Below the pieces are notes generated by a model. The model was not told where the DNA came from, ran no database searches, and worked only from the letters and a program-made list of their open reading frames with translations. A DNA stretch of 64,000 bases from Eremophila alpestris peregrina (taxonomy: Eukaryota; Chordata; Aves; Passeriformes; Alaudidae), in assembly GCA_009792885.1 (NCBI GenBank), contig WMCF01000023.1, positions 13,344,520 through 13,408,519 of the forward strand, in the 5' to 3' direction. How positions within the stretch are numbered: position 1 is the first letter of the stretch; each line of letters begins with the position of its first letter. A program made the translations under genes and the position numbers. Below are positions 38,401 through 50,976 of the stretch, in pieces.

Positions 38401-41400
38401 ATAATTATACCTAACTCTGGGACTAGCAGTTAAAAATATTTGTAAAGACAATAAATATTTCACGGTGAGGTGGCAAATGGGTATTTATTTTGTTTTGCAG
38501 TTACCAAAATTCAGCTTATTTCTGTTGTTGAGGAGTACACTGAGAGGAGGTAGCTGGGTGTGCAGCTGCAGTGAGAGCTGCAGGCTGTGCCCTGGCTGGG
38601 GGACATGGTGGGAGCCCCAGGAAAGGGACCATGACCTGGTGCTGGCCTTTTGCACCACAGAGGGCACAGGGACCTGTGGCACAGGCCAGGGGACTGGACA
38701 CTGGGACACAGCAGGAGCTGAGGAGTCAGCAGGAAGACCCCAGACTGTCTGGGTGCACAGACTGTGAGGGTGTAAAAGCCCAGGGATTCCTCTGTTGAGA
38801 GTCCCTCCCTAGAGGCACCAGCTGGAGCTGTTTCTGTGTTAACTGCACCATGATTAAATTACTTTAAGGATCCAGATGTCTGAGACACTGCCAGGGCTGA
38901 GCTGGTAAGGAAACCCTGTCTGTCTGTGAGTGTGGGGTGGGCAGGGACCAAGAGGGGTACCCATGGGGTCACTGGAGCCACCCACTGCAAAGGGGCCTTG
39001 GTCTCAGCAGTTACACACTGGAGTGGGTGCCAGAGTGGCTCCTGGATAGTCAGACAGGAAAGTTTCCTTAACACTGTGCTACTATATGTATAAAAAAAAG
39101 GAATCCTCAGTTAAATGGTCCGTTGCCATTTGTAATTTAATAATAATTTTAAAAAAGCTTTGTGGAATCTAACAATAACTTTCTTCCCCAAATATTTAAA
39201 AATTCATGTCAGTTTAAAAGCAGAATAACGGAAACTCTTTTCTGTCTTAGGTGTTTCTTGGGTAGTTTGAATGCTCTTTGAGATTACATTATTTTTCACT
39301 TCCTTTTGTTCATTTGGTGCTACTGGTCATGAACTTACACCGGTTTGTTTAGCAGTTCCTGGAGTGTTCTCATCTGTCACTTGTGCTTCAAGTAGCTGTT
39401 GGATAAGGTGTAGCACTTGCAGCCCTGAATGCTTCCTAGTACACTTCTATATCATTAGAAGTTCCAAACTGCTGTTGAGTACGCAGCTGGGAAGAGATAT
39501 TCCCTGCTGTTTGAAATTCACATTCTGCCCCAGATCTGAACAGTTGTTTCATTACCCCAGGGAGAAAAGAGTTTATAATTAACCTTGAAAACTGTCTCCC
39601 TGTGAATGTGCTGTTCATAATACTCAATATTTTCAAGGATCAAATGGAACTGAAATATAACTGAAGTTATTGTTGTAGCAAAAGGGAATGGAGTTAATTT
39701 GATATTTTGTTTAAAGCAATGTTTTACTTAAAAAATAATTGATTTAAACTAAAATTTGCTTCAAGGAGCAGTGTACTGCTTTTAAAACTAAAAAATAGGA
39801 ATAAAAATCAGATTTTGTTTAATACTTAATTTATGATGAGTATGTTGAATATTTATTTCACAAGACTAAGGCATGAAAGCTGATTAAGCCTGTATTTTAA
39901 AATAATGCATTTTGATAACAACATCTCATCACTCTTGTGCAAGGCATTTGACATGATGTGTTTTTATTAATTGACAGGCAAATTAATTGCTATTTGAAAG
40001 ATGGTAGTTCAGTTAGTTTGCCAGAGATTTTGCTTAATATAGATTGGCACTCAGCATAGTCATATTGTATTACTGAACATGGATTTGCAATGTGATGACT
40101 TGTTTGCAAACACTTTTAATTGCTAGTGTTTTTTTGGCTATTTCCTGAGTTGTTCTAATCTGTGCCTTTTCTGTCAAGTCTTTGCCAGCTGCCATGATGA
40201 TGCAGCCCCAGCCAGTGGTCCTGATGCCCACTGTATATCAGCAAGGAGTTGGATATGTGCCTATAGCAGGTATGTTTTCTCTCCTTGAAGACTATGAACC
40301 TTCCAGATGAAGTGTGTTGCAGAAATAAATACCAAATTACTCATGTTTTTTTCAGGATGTAAAGGAAGCTATAAACCATTTTTCCTTAACCACTTTTCCC
40401 ATGATATATTTTTATGAGAAGAGGGAACAAATTAAGTATAGGTCTGCTTTCAGTCTTGTACCGTGTTTAATAGAGTTGTGTGAGTTTGATTAAATGGATT
40501 AAAATGTCTATCAAGTTGTGAAGGCTTCTGTTTTTGAGTATTTATTTTATGCTTTGATCAGGTCACTGAATAGCTGTCTAGCAGGCTGCACCCTGAAGTT
40601 GTGCTTACTTAAGTGGTGGCAAGTCATGTCTGAAGCTGTTTGCACTTTCTGAAGTGCCCCAAATGAATTTGTACTGTTGGAACTGCAGCTTCTGCAGCCC
40701 ACAATGGGATTAATTTTTCTGTTGTCTTTGAAGATATTTGGTTGGAAAGAAACTAACAGCATGTGAAGTATTCATAGCTCAGCGAATGAAAAATGTTAGG
40801 GAGATTCGAGATAGCTCTTTTTGATGTATTTACATAACTACAGCAAGTATTGTCAGAGCTTTTGGTTGGTTCAAAGAGAGTTTTGGATTTGTAGAGAAAG
40901 ATGTGTTAACTTATGTTTTGTAATTTTTCTGTCAAAGATGAAAAGTTTGAAGTATGTAAATAAGTTTGAATTTGTCCTACTTAGGGAACTGACACATTCA
41001 GTTGAGCTTGTGTTTCATTTACAGCTCTTAAAACCCCCAGTTTATTCTATGGCTATCCAGTAGTATGTGTACTTTTCAGGGAAAGTAAGAGATAAATTCA
41101 TCTATTTTCAACTTCTTTGCATGCAAGTTTATGAATGAATGATAGTGTGTGTGGGACATAATTAAAGTGCTAAGAGATGGCACAACAGATACATATATTT
41201 TATTTTTCTTTTGTAAGACTTTTGTAAGACATGATTGAATTTAAAATTACTAGGAGATGATTGAATTTATAATTCCATTCACTGTAAAAACAAACCTCAT
41301 CAACAGACGTCTGGATATGTAAGTTAGGAATCATACCTCCTGCTTCATTTTTACAGAGTTAAGGTAGAGCAAAATATGGAGAGGTTGGGCTGCATGCTTT

Positions 41401-44400
41401 ATTCCCTGATGAAAACATGCAGTTTCCTTCATTTTAAGTGGTTTGTAATCTCTGTAGCTTAATTGGCAGATTTTAAGTCTTGCTAGTGAAATGCTTTGAA
41501 CCAGAGTGGACATTCCAAAGGGTGATTCTGTTGTGGTAAACCAGACCTTCTGTAGTAAACTTCAAACACAGTCATCTTGTTTGTAGTTAAAAGATCTGAT
41601 AGAAAGTGCTAGCAAATTTTTTGACTAGATCAAAATGAGAATATTCATATTACAAAATTTCTCTGCCAGAGTATGAACAGAAGAAACGAAGCAGAGACTA
41701 GTATGTCTAATTGAAACTAGACATAAAGCTGAACAGATAAAACTGATACAAGACCTTCAAATTACTGTTCAAGTACTGGACCTTCAAATCATGATCTGTA
41801 AATTATTTCTCTTGAGAATATTTTCTATTTGGACAAGAGAAGAAATAACTAATAATTTGTAAGTGGTAGTAGTGTCTGACATTTTAGCAGCTAAGAATTT
41901 GGGGTCTATATGGTGGCTCATTGCCCTTCTACCAAGATCCAGCATGTTTGTTTTACTTGCTACTGTAATACTATTCGATATTCAAAATTCTTCCTGCATC
42001 TGTGACTTGTGATTTTAAAGCATTGCAAAATTCCACCCCTGGATTTGACCTCTTCTTTTGTTCTGGGAAAACTTGACTTCATAAATGCCAAACTTTTTAC
42101 AAGCCACCTTTGACCTACATTTGGTATTTTTTTCTCTTTTTAAATATTACTGTGCTTTGTTTTTACTGTTCTAGAATTTCTGTGGACATCATCAAAATTT
42201 CCCAAAGCACTGTGAGTTCTGAAGCTTTGACTTACTCACTAATCAATGACCCACTCATAATAATTAGATGGATATTTAGGTTTGGAGTTGGAAAGTGACT
42301 TGGCTGCAGAATACTTTTGCTGCTTCATACATTTGATGGCTTAATAAAAGTAACTTCAAATTTTATAAAGGGAAACAGTAGTGCAGCTTAGAAGATATCT
42401 TGGAGTTTTTTGAAATACTTTCTGTTTATGGAACTAGATGCTCCTGAATTCTGTAAACTCTTTCAGAAAGGTGCATGCAAGATGCTGGCCTTCCTTGCAC
42501 AAGTGAACTGTTTGTGTCTTCTGGGCCCACTCTGTTTGCACATTTCCTTTGTAACACTGTACAGTGTTTGTTCCCTTCCTTTTGAGACTGCTTCAGGAAG
42601 GGTAATGGATGTTAGTATGCTCCTGCTTTGCATATTTTTAGTTCAGGTTTTTAACCTGTGCAGCTAAATTAATGTAGTCAGTAAACATGTTCTGTTTTTC
42701 CTTCTGAAGAGTGGGAGAGCATCATTGAATAGTTTATTGTATTTGAAATGAAGGGGATTCTGCTGTAGAAGACTGTCAGAAGCAAAGCCTTATCTGTGAC
42801 GGAAATAGAGTGGGTGGACTAAAATGCTTATGCAGTTACTTGTTAACTGTCCAGAATAACTGTGCTTTAAAGAGCAGTCGTGAAGTCAAATTTAGGTGCG
42901 TCACAAGGGCCAAGCTGTTTTTCTGTAAAAGAAAACTTCTGTTGAAAACTAACTTTCTAATTAACTAGCCTTCTAATGAATGCTGAAGCAGCTCATTACT
43001 CTCACACTCTGTCATACAAGCTGAGGTAAACAGCAGAAACAAGCAGGTAGTCACTGTGGTAAGCAAATAAACACAGGTAATGCTCGTTTCCTCACATTTG
43101 GTGGTAGATGGAGCTGTGTTAATAGCAGAAGTGGCCACAGTATATTCTTGCCATGGTAATTATTGCAAAATTTTTAACATTGAAAACCTCTGACAACAGC
43201 ACTAGCTGTTGCTTACAAGCTATAGCTGCCATAGTTGATGTATCTATGGATTGGGTACGCAAAAATTAGAACTTGTGAACCCTGTTGTTCTTATAGAAGT
43301 TGAGTTTATCTACCACCCCTTCCTGTTTCTTTTTTGAAAGATTACTTAATTTAAACTATAGAGTATTTTGATATACTGGTGCTTGGAGTATCTTCTTGTA
43401 GTGAACAGTACCAGAGACAGTGAGCTAAAAAATGTTATTTCAAAGCAAGCTGTATTTCTTAGAAGTTAAATATTCATGGGATAAATAGGAAACTTGCTTT
43501 TACTTATTTTGTCAACTCCCAATCTGTGTGTTTCTGGGTCCTGTCAGAGTCAAGAATATCACTTTTCATTGAGGCAAGGTTGTGTGTGTATGTACATTGT
43601 TCCTTTAGGTGTCCTTTTTGAGAATCATGGGTTAGCTTGTGATGTTACTAGTATTTGTTCAGAAAACCATGGATTTATGTTGTGCTTTGTGGTCTGTAAA
43701 ATATAATCCTTGCTGCAAACACCTGGTGGCTTACTTATTTTGGTAACATTTCCCCTGATTGTTACTTCTGCATAAACAACACATTTAGGGAACTTGTTCA
43801 GGGCACTGGAGCAAGTTAGTTGAGAGACTGGATCCTAGCAGCATTTAGTTTTTTAGTTTTAGGTAGCTTAGGTTTCGCCCAAATGCCTCATTTTATCCAA
43901 CTTTCACCTTTGGAAGGTAAATAATTTATATCCTTTTAAAAATAGATTAATATTTCTTTCCCATGTCTTATTCCTTTCCCCTTGTCCCTTCATTTTCACC
44001 TGTCTTTAGGGCTTGAGTACTTTGCTCTGGGTAAGTTTCCAAGCTCTTTTCTCACTCCCATCCTCATTGACTCAAGAGTCTTTGCATGAGCTCACCTAAA
44101 CAGCTTTATTTGTTACAGCAGACTGTATAACAAGGTATTGCCACTTGGTTGTCACAGTAGAACAATTTAATGCATCTTCTGCAAATTATTAAAGCCTCTC
44201 TAACCTGTTGGAAAGTCTTTATAGCTCAAAGCTGCTCAGCTTTGAGCTATAATACTGCTGATAACAGTGTTGATGGATATGTGATGTTACAATATTCTTC
44301 TGAAGCTGTTGTGTGTCACTGAGCTATACTAGGTGATAGTATTGGTTTTCTAGAAGTTCATAATTCTTGCAGTTGTTTGGCTACTGCAAGATCAGTGGAG

Positions 44401-47400
44401 AAGCAGGTAATGTCCTGTTTTTGGTAAATGTGAAAGCAAAAAACTGAGTTCTGCAATGACACTGAGAAGACAACCTGCTAATTGCCTTAGTCTTAATTTC
44501 CTTAATTAATCTTCAAATAAGCTTTGTTTTTAAAAAGTGACATTTTTTTCATCAGTGCATATTTTTCATGCACTTCTGTTTTAGATCCATGTCAAGTACC
44601 TGACTAGAACTCTAAAGGCAAATCATGTTACAGGAAATGAATTTTCCTTCATTTTAGACTTCCTTTACTGTGACACTTCGGATTTTAAATTGTGCAAAGG
44701 TGCTGTGCCACCACTATCTTTGATAAAAGCATTGGTCTTCAATCAAATACATTCAGAAAATTTTAGAATGACTTCTTGTGAGATATGATGTCATTTCTTG
44801 ATGCCCTGAATTTCAAAAAGCTGCTGTAGATAAAATTGTTGTGTTTGTCACAACATACTTGGTTTGTTCAGAGCAGTGGAATTTTAGCATTTTTCTGTTG
44901 TTTCATACACTTAATTTTTCTAGTATTTTGTGAAGAAGCAACATTTAAATAAATGAGATGGCATGCATGTTTTAGTAGTGAGTTTTTTCCTGGACCAGAT
45001 ATCATTAAGACCTTTTTTTTTTTTTTTTTTAAAGAGTTACCAGTTTCTTCATTTAAATGAAAGAATTCATGCTGAGAAGGTTCCTGAGTTTGCTTTGAAA
45101 GAGTCTGTGCATGGGACAGAATGATAATGAGTTAAAGAAATGAAACACAGGGTAGCTGACTGAAAAAGAAAATAAAATTACAAGTGTGTAATGCCTTGTA
45201 TGCAGTTGGAAAAAGTTTACCCTGTTAATTCTGCTTTGATGCTTTCATTGCTGCTTGTAGCAATTGACTTACTATTGTTTCATGTTTTGGAATGTCACTG
45301 CTTATGCCAGCATGTTTGCCATTGCCATTTCACTGAATTGGAAAACAATGCTCCATTTTTCTGATTTATAACATGTACCTAATATTTGACAGTAACACAG
45401 GAGTCCACAGTTACACTGATAGTGGATTCTTACATTGTTTAGTTCCAGTTTTCACCTCTCAGTGATACGAGGTTTTTTAACTTAAAGCAGCTTTTTACTG
45501 AATATTGATAATTTGGAAACTAATTATAACTTTCTCTAATGACTGCATGTATGTGTCTATTTGCTAAATTTCAGTGCATAGTTCTTCAAGTTTCTGCTTA
45601 AGTCTTACTATTTTGTAAATCAGAAATTATGGATGCTTTTAGCCTGAGTGCGGAAAAACCCGAAGTACTCTTAAATTGGTATTTGTATAGCTTGAATGTT
45701 GAGTTTCATGAAAAGTAAGCATTTATCATGGAGGTATTTATTAAAAATCTTTGATACTACCTCCATTTGTGTGCAGTCTAATTGTAGACAGCATAACCTA
45801 AAACTGTAAGAGCTGAGAAAAAGGGAGTTTGAAAATCCTTGGTGAGAAACGATGCAGTCAAGAAATTTCTTGCGTCCTAAATTAATTATTTATATTGGAA
45901 ATGCTTTTTGAGTACTGCCTGTCCAGATGTGTGGCTTCATAATTACCTATTTTTGATGAAAGCAATGAGGAAAACTGTGTTCTAGTCTTGATTTTATTTT
46001 GGCACTGATAAGACACTGAAACAGCATTGGTAAGCTGTAGGATGCTGTGGTACTTGAGCAAAGAGCCTCATCTTTGATTTGGGCTAATACCTTCAACTGA
46101 CCTCCTATATAGACTGTTCATACACTGTTTAGGCTGATTGTTGGATAATCTTAGGGTGTTGATGACTTAGTAAAAATATTGACAAGGTTATGTTAGAAGT
46201 AAAACATAACTTCTGTTGCTTGGTTCTTTCAGGTACTTTGCAACTTTATTTTTTTGAGGCTGCACATCTTCTTATGCCCCTTTTAAATGCCTACATTGCT
46301 TGTAGGCAGTGTGAGGAATGAGTTGAGGTTTGTTGAAGCTCTAGAAGAGGCAGTGCAAAATTACTGCTGGGTAATTGGGTGAAGTGTATTTGCAGTGTTG
46401 GTGAGGATTGCACTGTGGTTTGCCTCCAGGGTGTCTGATGGGCAGTGTGTTCAAACACATAGTGCCAGCCAGAATTCCAGACCATGGTCCAAAGGCCATA
46501 AAAAGCTGTGGAGCCAAGGTTTAGGGTGGTGCAGAAAGGTGACAGATACCTGTGGTAGAGGTGTGATGCAGATGGCTGGGCAGAAATATGTTTCCAGTGT
46601 GCAGGTAACAAATTTATGTGATTATGACTCAGTATGAACCTTTGTGAGTAGATGCAGCCTGTGTGTTAGACTTAAAGCTTCTAGGTTTTTTGGTGGTTTT
46701 TTTTTTTTCCTTCTAATGAAACTTAAGATGATTGAAAGGGGAATTTTCAAAATCAGAATTGGAGAATATGGATAAATAGGGAGGTGTTTACAAATCAGTA
46801 ATGAATCCCTTCAGATAGGACAGGGGTCTAAGTTGAGGGAAGAAATAGAGAAGAGTATATCAGGTGAAATCCTGGGTGCAGTGCTAGCAGTTAAACTATA
46901 TCCACTGGTATCTGGAGTATCTGGTAGCCAGAGCTGGTATTTAGCTCATCTAACCTTGAATGTGAGTTATAATATAGCATTTTTATGCTGACAGAAAAAA
47001 ACAAGTCACTGGGATGCTAAAACATTTGTACAGGTTAAAGTGAGTATAGACATTTCTGGCTAAATAGTTAGTGCAGAAAACGTTGAAGAGACAAGGTAAG
47101 TGTTGAAACTGCTCTTTGCTCTTTTTTTAGATATTAGGTCTGAGTAGAAGTACTACAATATAATTGCAATATTTTCAATCACATAAGTACTTCAATCATT
47201 ATGTTAAGGAAGATGAGGCTACAAAGAGGCACTCTTGAAAATTACATTGTTTATATGTATTTTTGAGCAGTTAGGCAGAATTCAGTAGAAGAGAAGCAGC
47301 TTCTGCTGTACTCCTGAGTAATATACAAAAGCTGGTTCTCAAAAAGAGATTTTATTTTGAAGCTGTATAACGGTGATGATGCAAATAGTTCATCCTTTGT

Positions 47401-49847
47401 TTAACTTACAGAGAAGTAATTAAGGTCATAAATAGAAAGCAAACAGGTGAACTAAAAACTGTGTAAAATAAAGTTAGCTTTTCAAAGAAAATGTATGCCA
47501 AATTAAAAAAAAACCCAAACCCAACACTCAGAGAATCCTAGGAAGTGTGAAATAAAGCAGTAAATTATGTTTCTTACAAAAGTTGGTAGATCTCCCATAT
47601 ATGGGGATGTGAAAGTGTTAAATTTAATGTTTAATCTAAACTGGTTATGAGGTTGGGTAACAAGGCTTTTGGAGATTAAATGTATAAAAGAAACAGAAAT
47701 TGTTTCTTTTAAGGAAGCAGAAAACCTGGAATCATGTAATTAAATAATAATAAAGATCTAAGTATGTAAGGTCATTCAGGAAAACCTGGTTGGAATGTGA
47801 GACCGTAGGTGAAGGAAGTCTTGCTTTCAGAGGACCGGAAGATAGCAAAGTGAAGTTTCTATTAAAAACATTTTTGAAGTAGCCATTTTCTCTATTGTAT
47901 AGGATGATTAAAACCCTGGAAGACTAGAATGAACTGCTTTGAGCCAAACATGTAATTAGGTAAACTTTAGGAGGAGGTGATATGGTTGTGTAGGAAAAGC
48001 CTGTATGTTAAAATTCATAGGTATCTAAGTACATAAAGAACAGTGTGGTCTGTGTATATCACCTTCTCAGCTGCATTTGGAAAATGCTATCTCCTAAGTG
48101 TTCTTTCTAGCATATGATAATTTGATCCAATAAAGGTGATCTTGTGGTTTAATATCTATTCTAAAAACAAATAAAAATAGTTGAATCTGATGCACCTCCT
48201 TTGATGAGGTGCATCAGATTTCTTTAAATAGAGAGAGGACTAAGACAATTTGTCAAAATAGAAGTTCTTTAGCATTTTTCTAAGCCTCTCTGACTGCCCC
48301 AGGCTGCAGAAAGATCTCATTGTAATAAAAGGGAAATAAAATTATATGTTAAGTCTGGTGTTAAAGTATGTATAAAGAATAAACTTAACTAATCTTAACT
48401 ATAATACATATTTGGTGACAATTCCTCAATTTGGTCATTACTGTACAAAAAGGTCTTTGAATTTTTGTAGACTACTCTATAAAAATATCAGGTGAATAGT
48501 CTGTGAAACAGTGCATAAAATGCTTGAAAGCAAATAGAGAACTGATACTGGAACTTGTTTCTGTCTAGCTGCAGGTAGTTCTCCTTGCCCTACCTTAGAA
48601 ATTCTACAGGATAACTGCAGAGGCTAACACATAAAGGAGTGAGACAAAGTTAATCAAAGATCTGAAACTACATAGAGAAGAAGTGAAATACACAATTTTC
48701 AGAAGTGATAACAAAAGACTGTAGATACATGCTATTATCTGTTTTCAGTTTTTTATTGAACAAAAGGCAGTGTTTTCAGCAATGGTTCTGTGCTTAATGA
48801 TACATGTTCTTATGTGATGAAAAAGGGATTTTGTCTAGTCATTTCTTTTAACAGGAATAGGAAAACTCATTTTTTAAAACGCTGTGAACTGCCAGTGCTT
48901 TATTTTACATGGATATACAAGAAGTTAACGAAAAATGACAGGTCAGATGAATTTTGTCCTTTAGAAGAGAGATGAGCAAAGCAGTGTGTGCCCCTAGAGG
49001 TGTTGCTCTTTTTAGTGACTTTGAAGGCTGGATGGAACTTAAGCCAGGAAAAACATCTGCTAAAAATAGCTTATTTGTGTGGTCCAGTCTCCTAGTGGAC
49101 CAAAGTACTTTGCTTTCCTTTGAATACCCTGGAGATTGCATTCACTGTCTTTCTAAATATCAGCTGTGTAAATTGCTGATGTAAAACCATTTTTTTCATC
49201 ACAACATAAATGCACTGGGAACTAAAATATGAGGTGGGGAAAACCTACCACACCTTTCTGTGATGAGCTTCGTGTTTGGTTAGTGAATTATGTGTGAACC
49301 TGTTTAATGCAAGTTGTACCTAATTTTGAACAGTACCCGTTGCCATACTGTAGTTTATAACTTCTGGAATGTAACCTTGGGGAGAGAAACTGTTCCAGAA
49401 AAATATTTTCCAGTTGCAACAGTGTAGGTATAATCTCTGCAGTCTTCTTCCTCCTCTGGAGTGCATGTTAAAAATAAATAAATGTGGAAGTTCGTGGGTT
49501 GGGACAAGTCATGGGCTGCTTTCATCTTCAGAATCACTGGGGTTTTTTTGTTGTGAGTTTGGTTGGTTTTTTCTGTTCTCCCCTATTCATTTATGCTTTG
49601 TGGCTTTCTTTATTCTGTTTTTTAACCTGTAGGGATGCCCGCAGTGTGTAATCCAGGCATGGTACCAGTGGCAATACCACCTCCTGCGGTCAACCCTCAG
49701 CACCTGTGTAATGAAGAGGACCTGAAGTCTATCCAGGACATGTTTCCCAACATGGACAGGGAAGTAATCCGCTCAGTGCTAGAAGCTCAGAGGGGGAACA
49801 AGGATGCAGCTATCAACTCCTTACTCCAGATGGCTGAAGAATCATAG
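28887..49847 (+). CDS. TOLLIP: TOLLIP, Toll-interacting protein (six coding exons, 274 aa)
   Basis: TOLLIP encodes an endosomal ubiquitin-binding adaptor that dampens IL-1/Toll-like receptor signalling through IRAK1, recruits Tom1 to endosomes and acts in selective autophagy. Joining 28887-28919, 35647-35796, 36896-37078, 38130-38282, 40179-40269 and 49633-49847 gives 274 residues with every junction GT-AG and in phase. The length equals the human protein. Residues 1-53 are the Tom1-binding domain, about 54-180 the C2 domain, and about 229-271 the CUE domain with MFP at 240-242 and the paired LL at 267-268 that contact ubiquitin. The two proposed LC3-interacting motifs are kept: WTHI at 133-136 and WYSL at 151-154. 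The start ATG has a strong context (GCCATGG). Identity is secure from residue-level agreement with vertebrate TOLLIP. Introns carry repeats only. The mucin gene downstream is in tail-to-tail orientation. Confidence 0.98.
28920..35646 (+). other. TOLLIP: TOLLIP intron 1
   Basis: This 6.7-kb intron contains the rest of the CpG island and a reversed CR1 remnant at about 30,955-32,390. The remainder shows no exon or RNA gene. The acceptor follows a long pyrimidine tract ending in TTTTAAG. Confidence 0.93.
30955..32390 (-). mobile_element. Old CR1 LINE remnant, antisense within TOLLIP intron 1
   Basis: On the - strand the 32,390-32,150 part reads as diverged CR1 reverse transcriptase (NWRKTNLIPSIPKGKKDD, then HRQVSFTSV). 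The 31,090-30,965 part matches the CR1 segment around 'GGAGCCTACCAGAAAGCTGG'. It is highly decayed, and the middle (31,150-31,950) is assigned only by position. Confidence 0.65.
35647..35796 (+). CDS. TOLLIP: TOLLIP coding exon 2
   Basis: Fifty codons complete the Tom1-binding domain and begin the C2 domain. It is flanked by AAG and GTATAA and is phase 0 at both ends. A five-glutamine run (residues 28-32) is slightly longer than the QQQRQ I recall in human. Confidence 0.97.
35797..36895 (+). other. TOLLIP: TOLLIP intron 2
   Basis: This 1.1-kb intron has a 17-T run at 36,757-36,773 that forms part of the upstream pyrimidine-rich region. No other feature was seen. Confidence 0.95.
36896..37078 (+). 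CDS. TOLLIP: TOLLIP coding exon 3 (C2 core)
   Basis: Sixty-one codons (residues 62-122) include MTRMDPYCRIRLGYAVYETP and the NPRWNK core of the C2 domain. It lies between TTTTCAG and GTCAGA and is phase 0 at both ends. Confidence 0.98.
37079..38129 (+). other. TOLLIP: TOLLIP intron 3
   Basis: This 1.05-kb intron holds no recognisable feature. An open frame continues for 30 codons into it from exon 3 but is not coding. Confidence 0.95.
38130..38282 (+). CDS. TOLLIP: TOLLIP coding exon 4
   Basis: Fifty-one codons (residues 123-173) form the C2 end. The exon holds both WTHI and WYSL motifs and SGRQGDDKEGMINLVMSY. It lies between ATTTCAG and GTAAGC and is phase 0 at both ends. Confidence 0.98.
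38283..40178 (+). other. TOLLIP: TOLLIP intron 4
   Basis: This 1.9-kb intron holds a GC-rich LTR-like repeat at about 38,545-39,075; the rest is AT-rich. Confidence 0.95.
38545..39075 (+). mobile_element. Probable LTR-type repeat in TOLLIP intron 4
   Basis: A sharply bounded GC-rich block sits in AT-rich intron. It has an LTR-like arrangement: a GC-rich U3-like part, GTAAAAGCCCAGGGA (TATA-like) near 38,773, ATTAAA near 38,854, and a TG/GGTCTCAG-rich 3' part ending near GTTTCCTTAACA. The family was not identified and the ends are approximate. Confidence 0.45.
40179..40269 (+). CDS. TOLLIP: TOLLIP coding exon 5 (linker)
   Basis: Thirty codons plus one base (residues 174-203) form the Met/Pro/Val-rich linker between C2 and CUE (PQPVVLMPTVYQQGVGYVPI). 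It lies between GTCAAG and GTATGT. It ends phase 1, the only split codon in the gene. Confidence 0.97.
44219..44252. repeat. Perfect 16-bp inverted repeat
   Basis: TTATAGCTCAAAGCTG is followed after two bases (CT) by its exact reverse complement, forming a mismatch-free 16-bp hairpin. Confidence 0.95.
48184..48220. repeat. Perfect 15-bp inverted repeat
   Basis: AATCTGATGCACCTC, a seven-base spacer CTTTGAT, then the exact reverse complement GAGGTGCATCAGATT. Confidence 0.95.
49633..49847 (+). CDS. TOLLIP: TOLLIP coding exon 6 (CUE domain) and stop
   Basis: Two bases complete Gly204, then 70 codons and TAG. It encodes the Pro-rich linker end and the CUE domain (MFPNMDREVIRSVLEAQRG, then DAAINSLLQM). 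The acceptor is CCTGTAG. Confidence 0.98.
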
Positions 49848-50970
49848 ATGCCCACTTCCTGCGTAGTCCCCGTCCTCGATGCCACTTATTTTTACTTGCC
49901 AAGCCAGGGATTTAGCTAGCGGAAGAATTTCCCAACATCTTTCTGTTAGTGCATCGTGTGTGACAGATGATACCCCTTTTCTCCTTGGACAATTGTATCC
50001 TCTCTTCCTTTCTCAGTCTGTACATACTCAGTTTAGCTTATGTCCTACAATAGAGCAGTGAAGCATCTTTACTATCAGCTGTGCCCGGTGTGGCTATATT
50101 CTGATGGGATGGGGAATAATGCTGCTTGCTTTCTTTCTTTCTTTCTTTCCCCCCTTTCATGAACTTACAAAGTAACTCTATGCAGTACAAGACTTACTAG
50201 TGTTTGTTAGATTGGGAAAAAAAATCTTTCCATGGAAGGTTTGCTGTTTAAACACAATTGATTTGTTAAAAGTATTTAGGTTTCAGCAAGCATATTTTTC
50301 CAGAAGTTAAAGGAGAGACCCTTTCTTATTCTGTGGTGTTTAGTTATTACTGTGACATATTCACACCTTTAGATGGAAGACTTTTAATTTAATAAGCTAA
50401 ATTTCTTAGGTTGTGCTGTTGGTATTTGTAATAGGCATCTTCTATTCAATCTAGTCATTGGGCACCAAAGCAATATATTTTCTGGTGTGCATTTTGGGCT
50501 TTGTCCTCCCACATAATATTGTTATTATCTGTAAAATCTTAGGAGGTAACTTTGAACTCATACAGTATGTATTGCTGTAGCAGAGAACAGGACTAAGCCC
50601 TAGTGTACTCCCACAGTTAATTGCACTCTTAACTACTACTTCTGCATTCCCATGGTTATTTCAAAGAATAAGTGCAGAAGGAAAGATACTTATACCTGGA
50701 AAATGATTGAAGCCGTAAAGAATTATTTAAGATGTTGTCTTACATTAAAAAAGCAGATATCTGTGATCTGGTTATAAGGCTTCTTTGTTTATACCTATGT
50801 TTCTGCAAAGTTACTGCTTTACATTAGTGAGAAAATGATTGTATTTTTCCTGTAATAAGAAATAAGCACGAAAAGTAGCTTCAGGGTCTTAGAATGGCAT
50901 TATGAATTGCTCAGTGACTTGTTAGACTACAGCTGCTGTAGTCAGTTTATTATTATTTGATACGGATGGA

Positions 50971-50976
50971 AATAAA
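50971..50976 (+). terminator. TOLLIP: Possible proximal TOLLIP poly(A) signal
   Basis: This AATAAA lies 1.1 kb after the stop codon, with TTCTTTGTGAG just downstream. It would give a shorter 3'UTR form. Confidence 0.35.

Larger units (their letters stand above)
40270..49632 (+). other. TOLLIP: TOLLIP intron 5
   Basis: This 9.4-kb intron is AT-rich and largely free of recognisable interspersed repeats. It contains two perfect inverted repeats (44,219-44,252 and 48,184-48,220) and an 18-T run at 45,013-45,030. No alternative exon could be supported. Confidence 0.95.

Noticed and set aside
44219..44252. The intronic hairpin as a microRNA gene
   Set aside because: A 16-bp stem with a two-base loop is too short for Drosha/Dicer processing.
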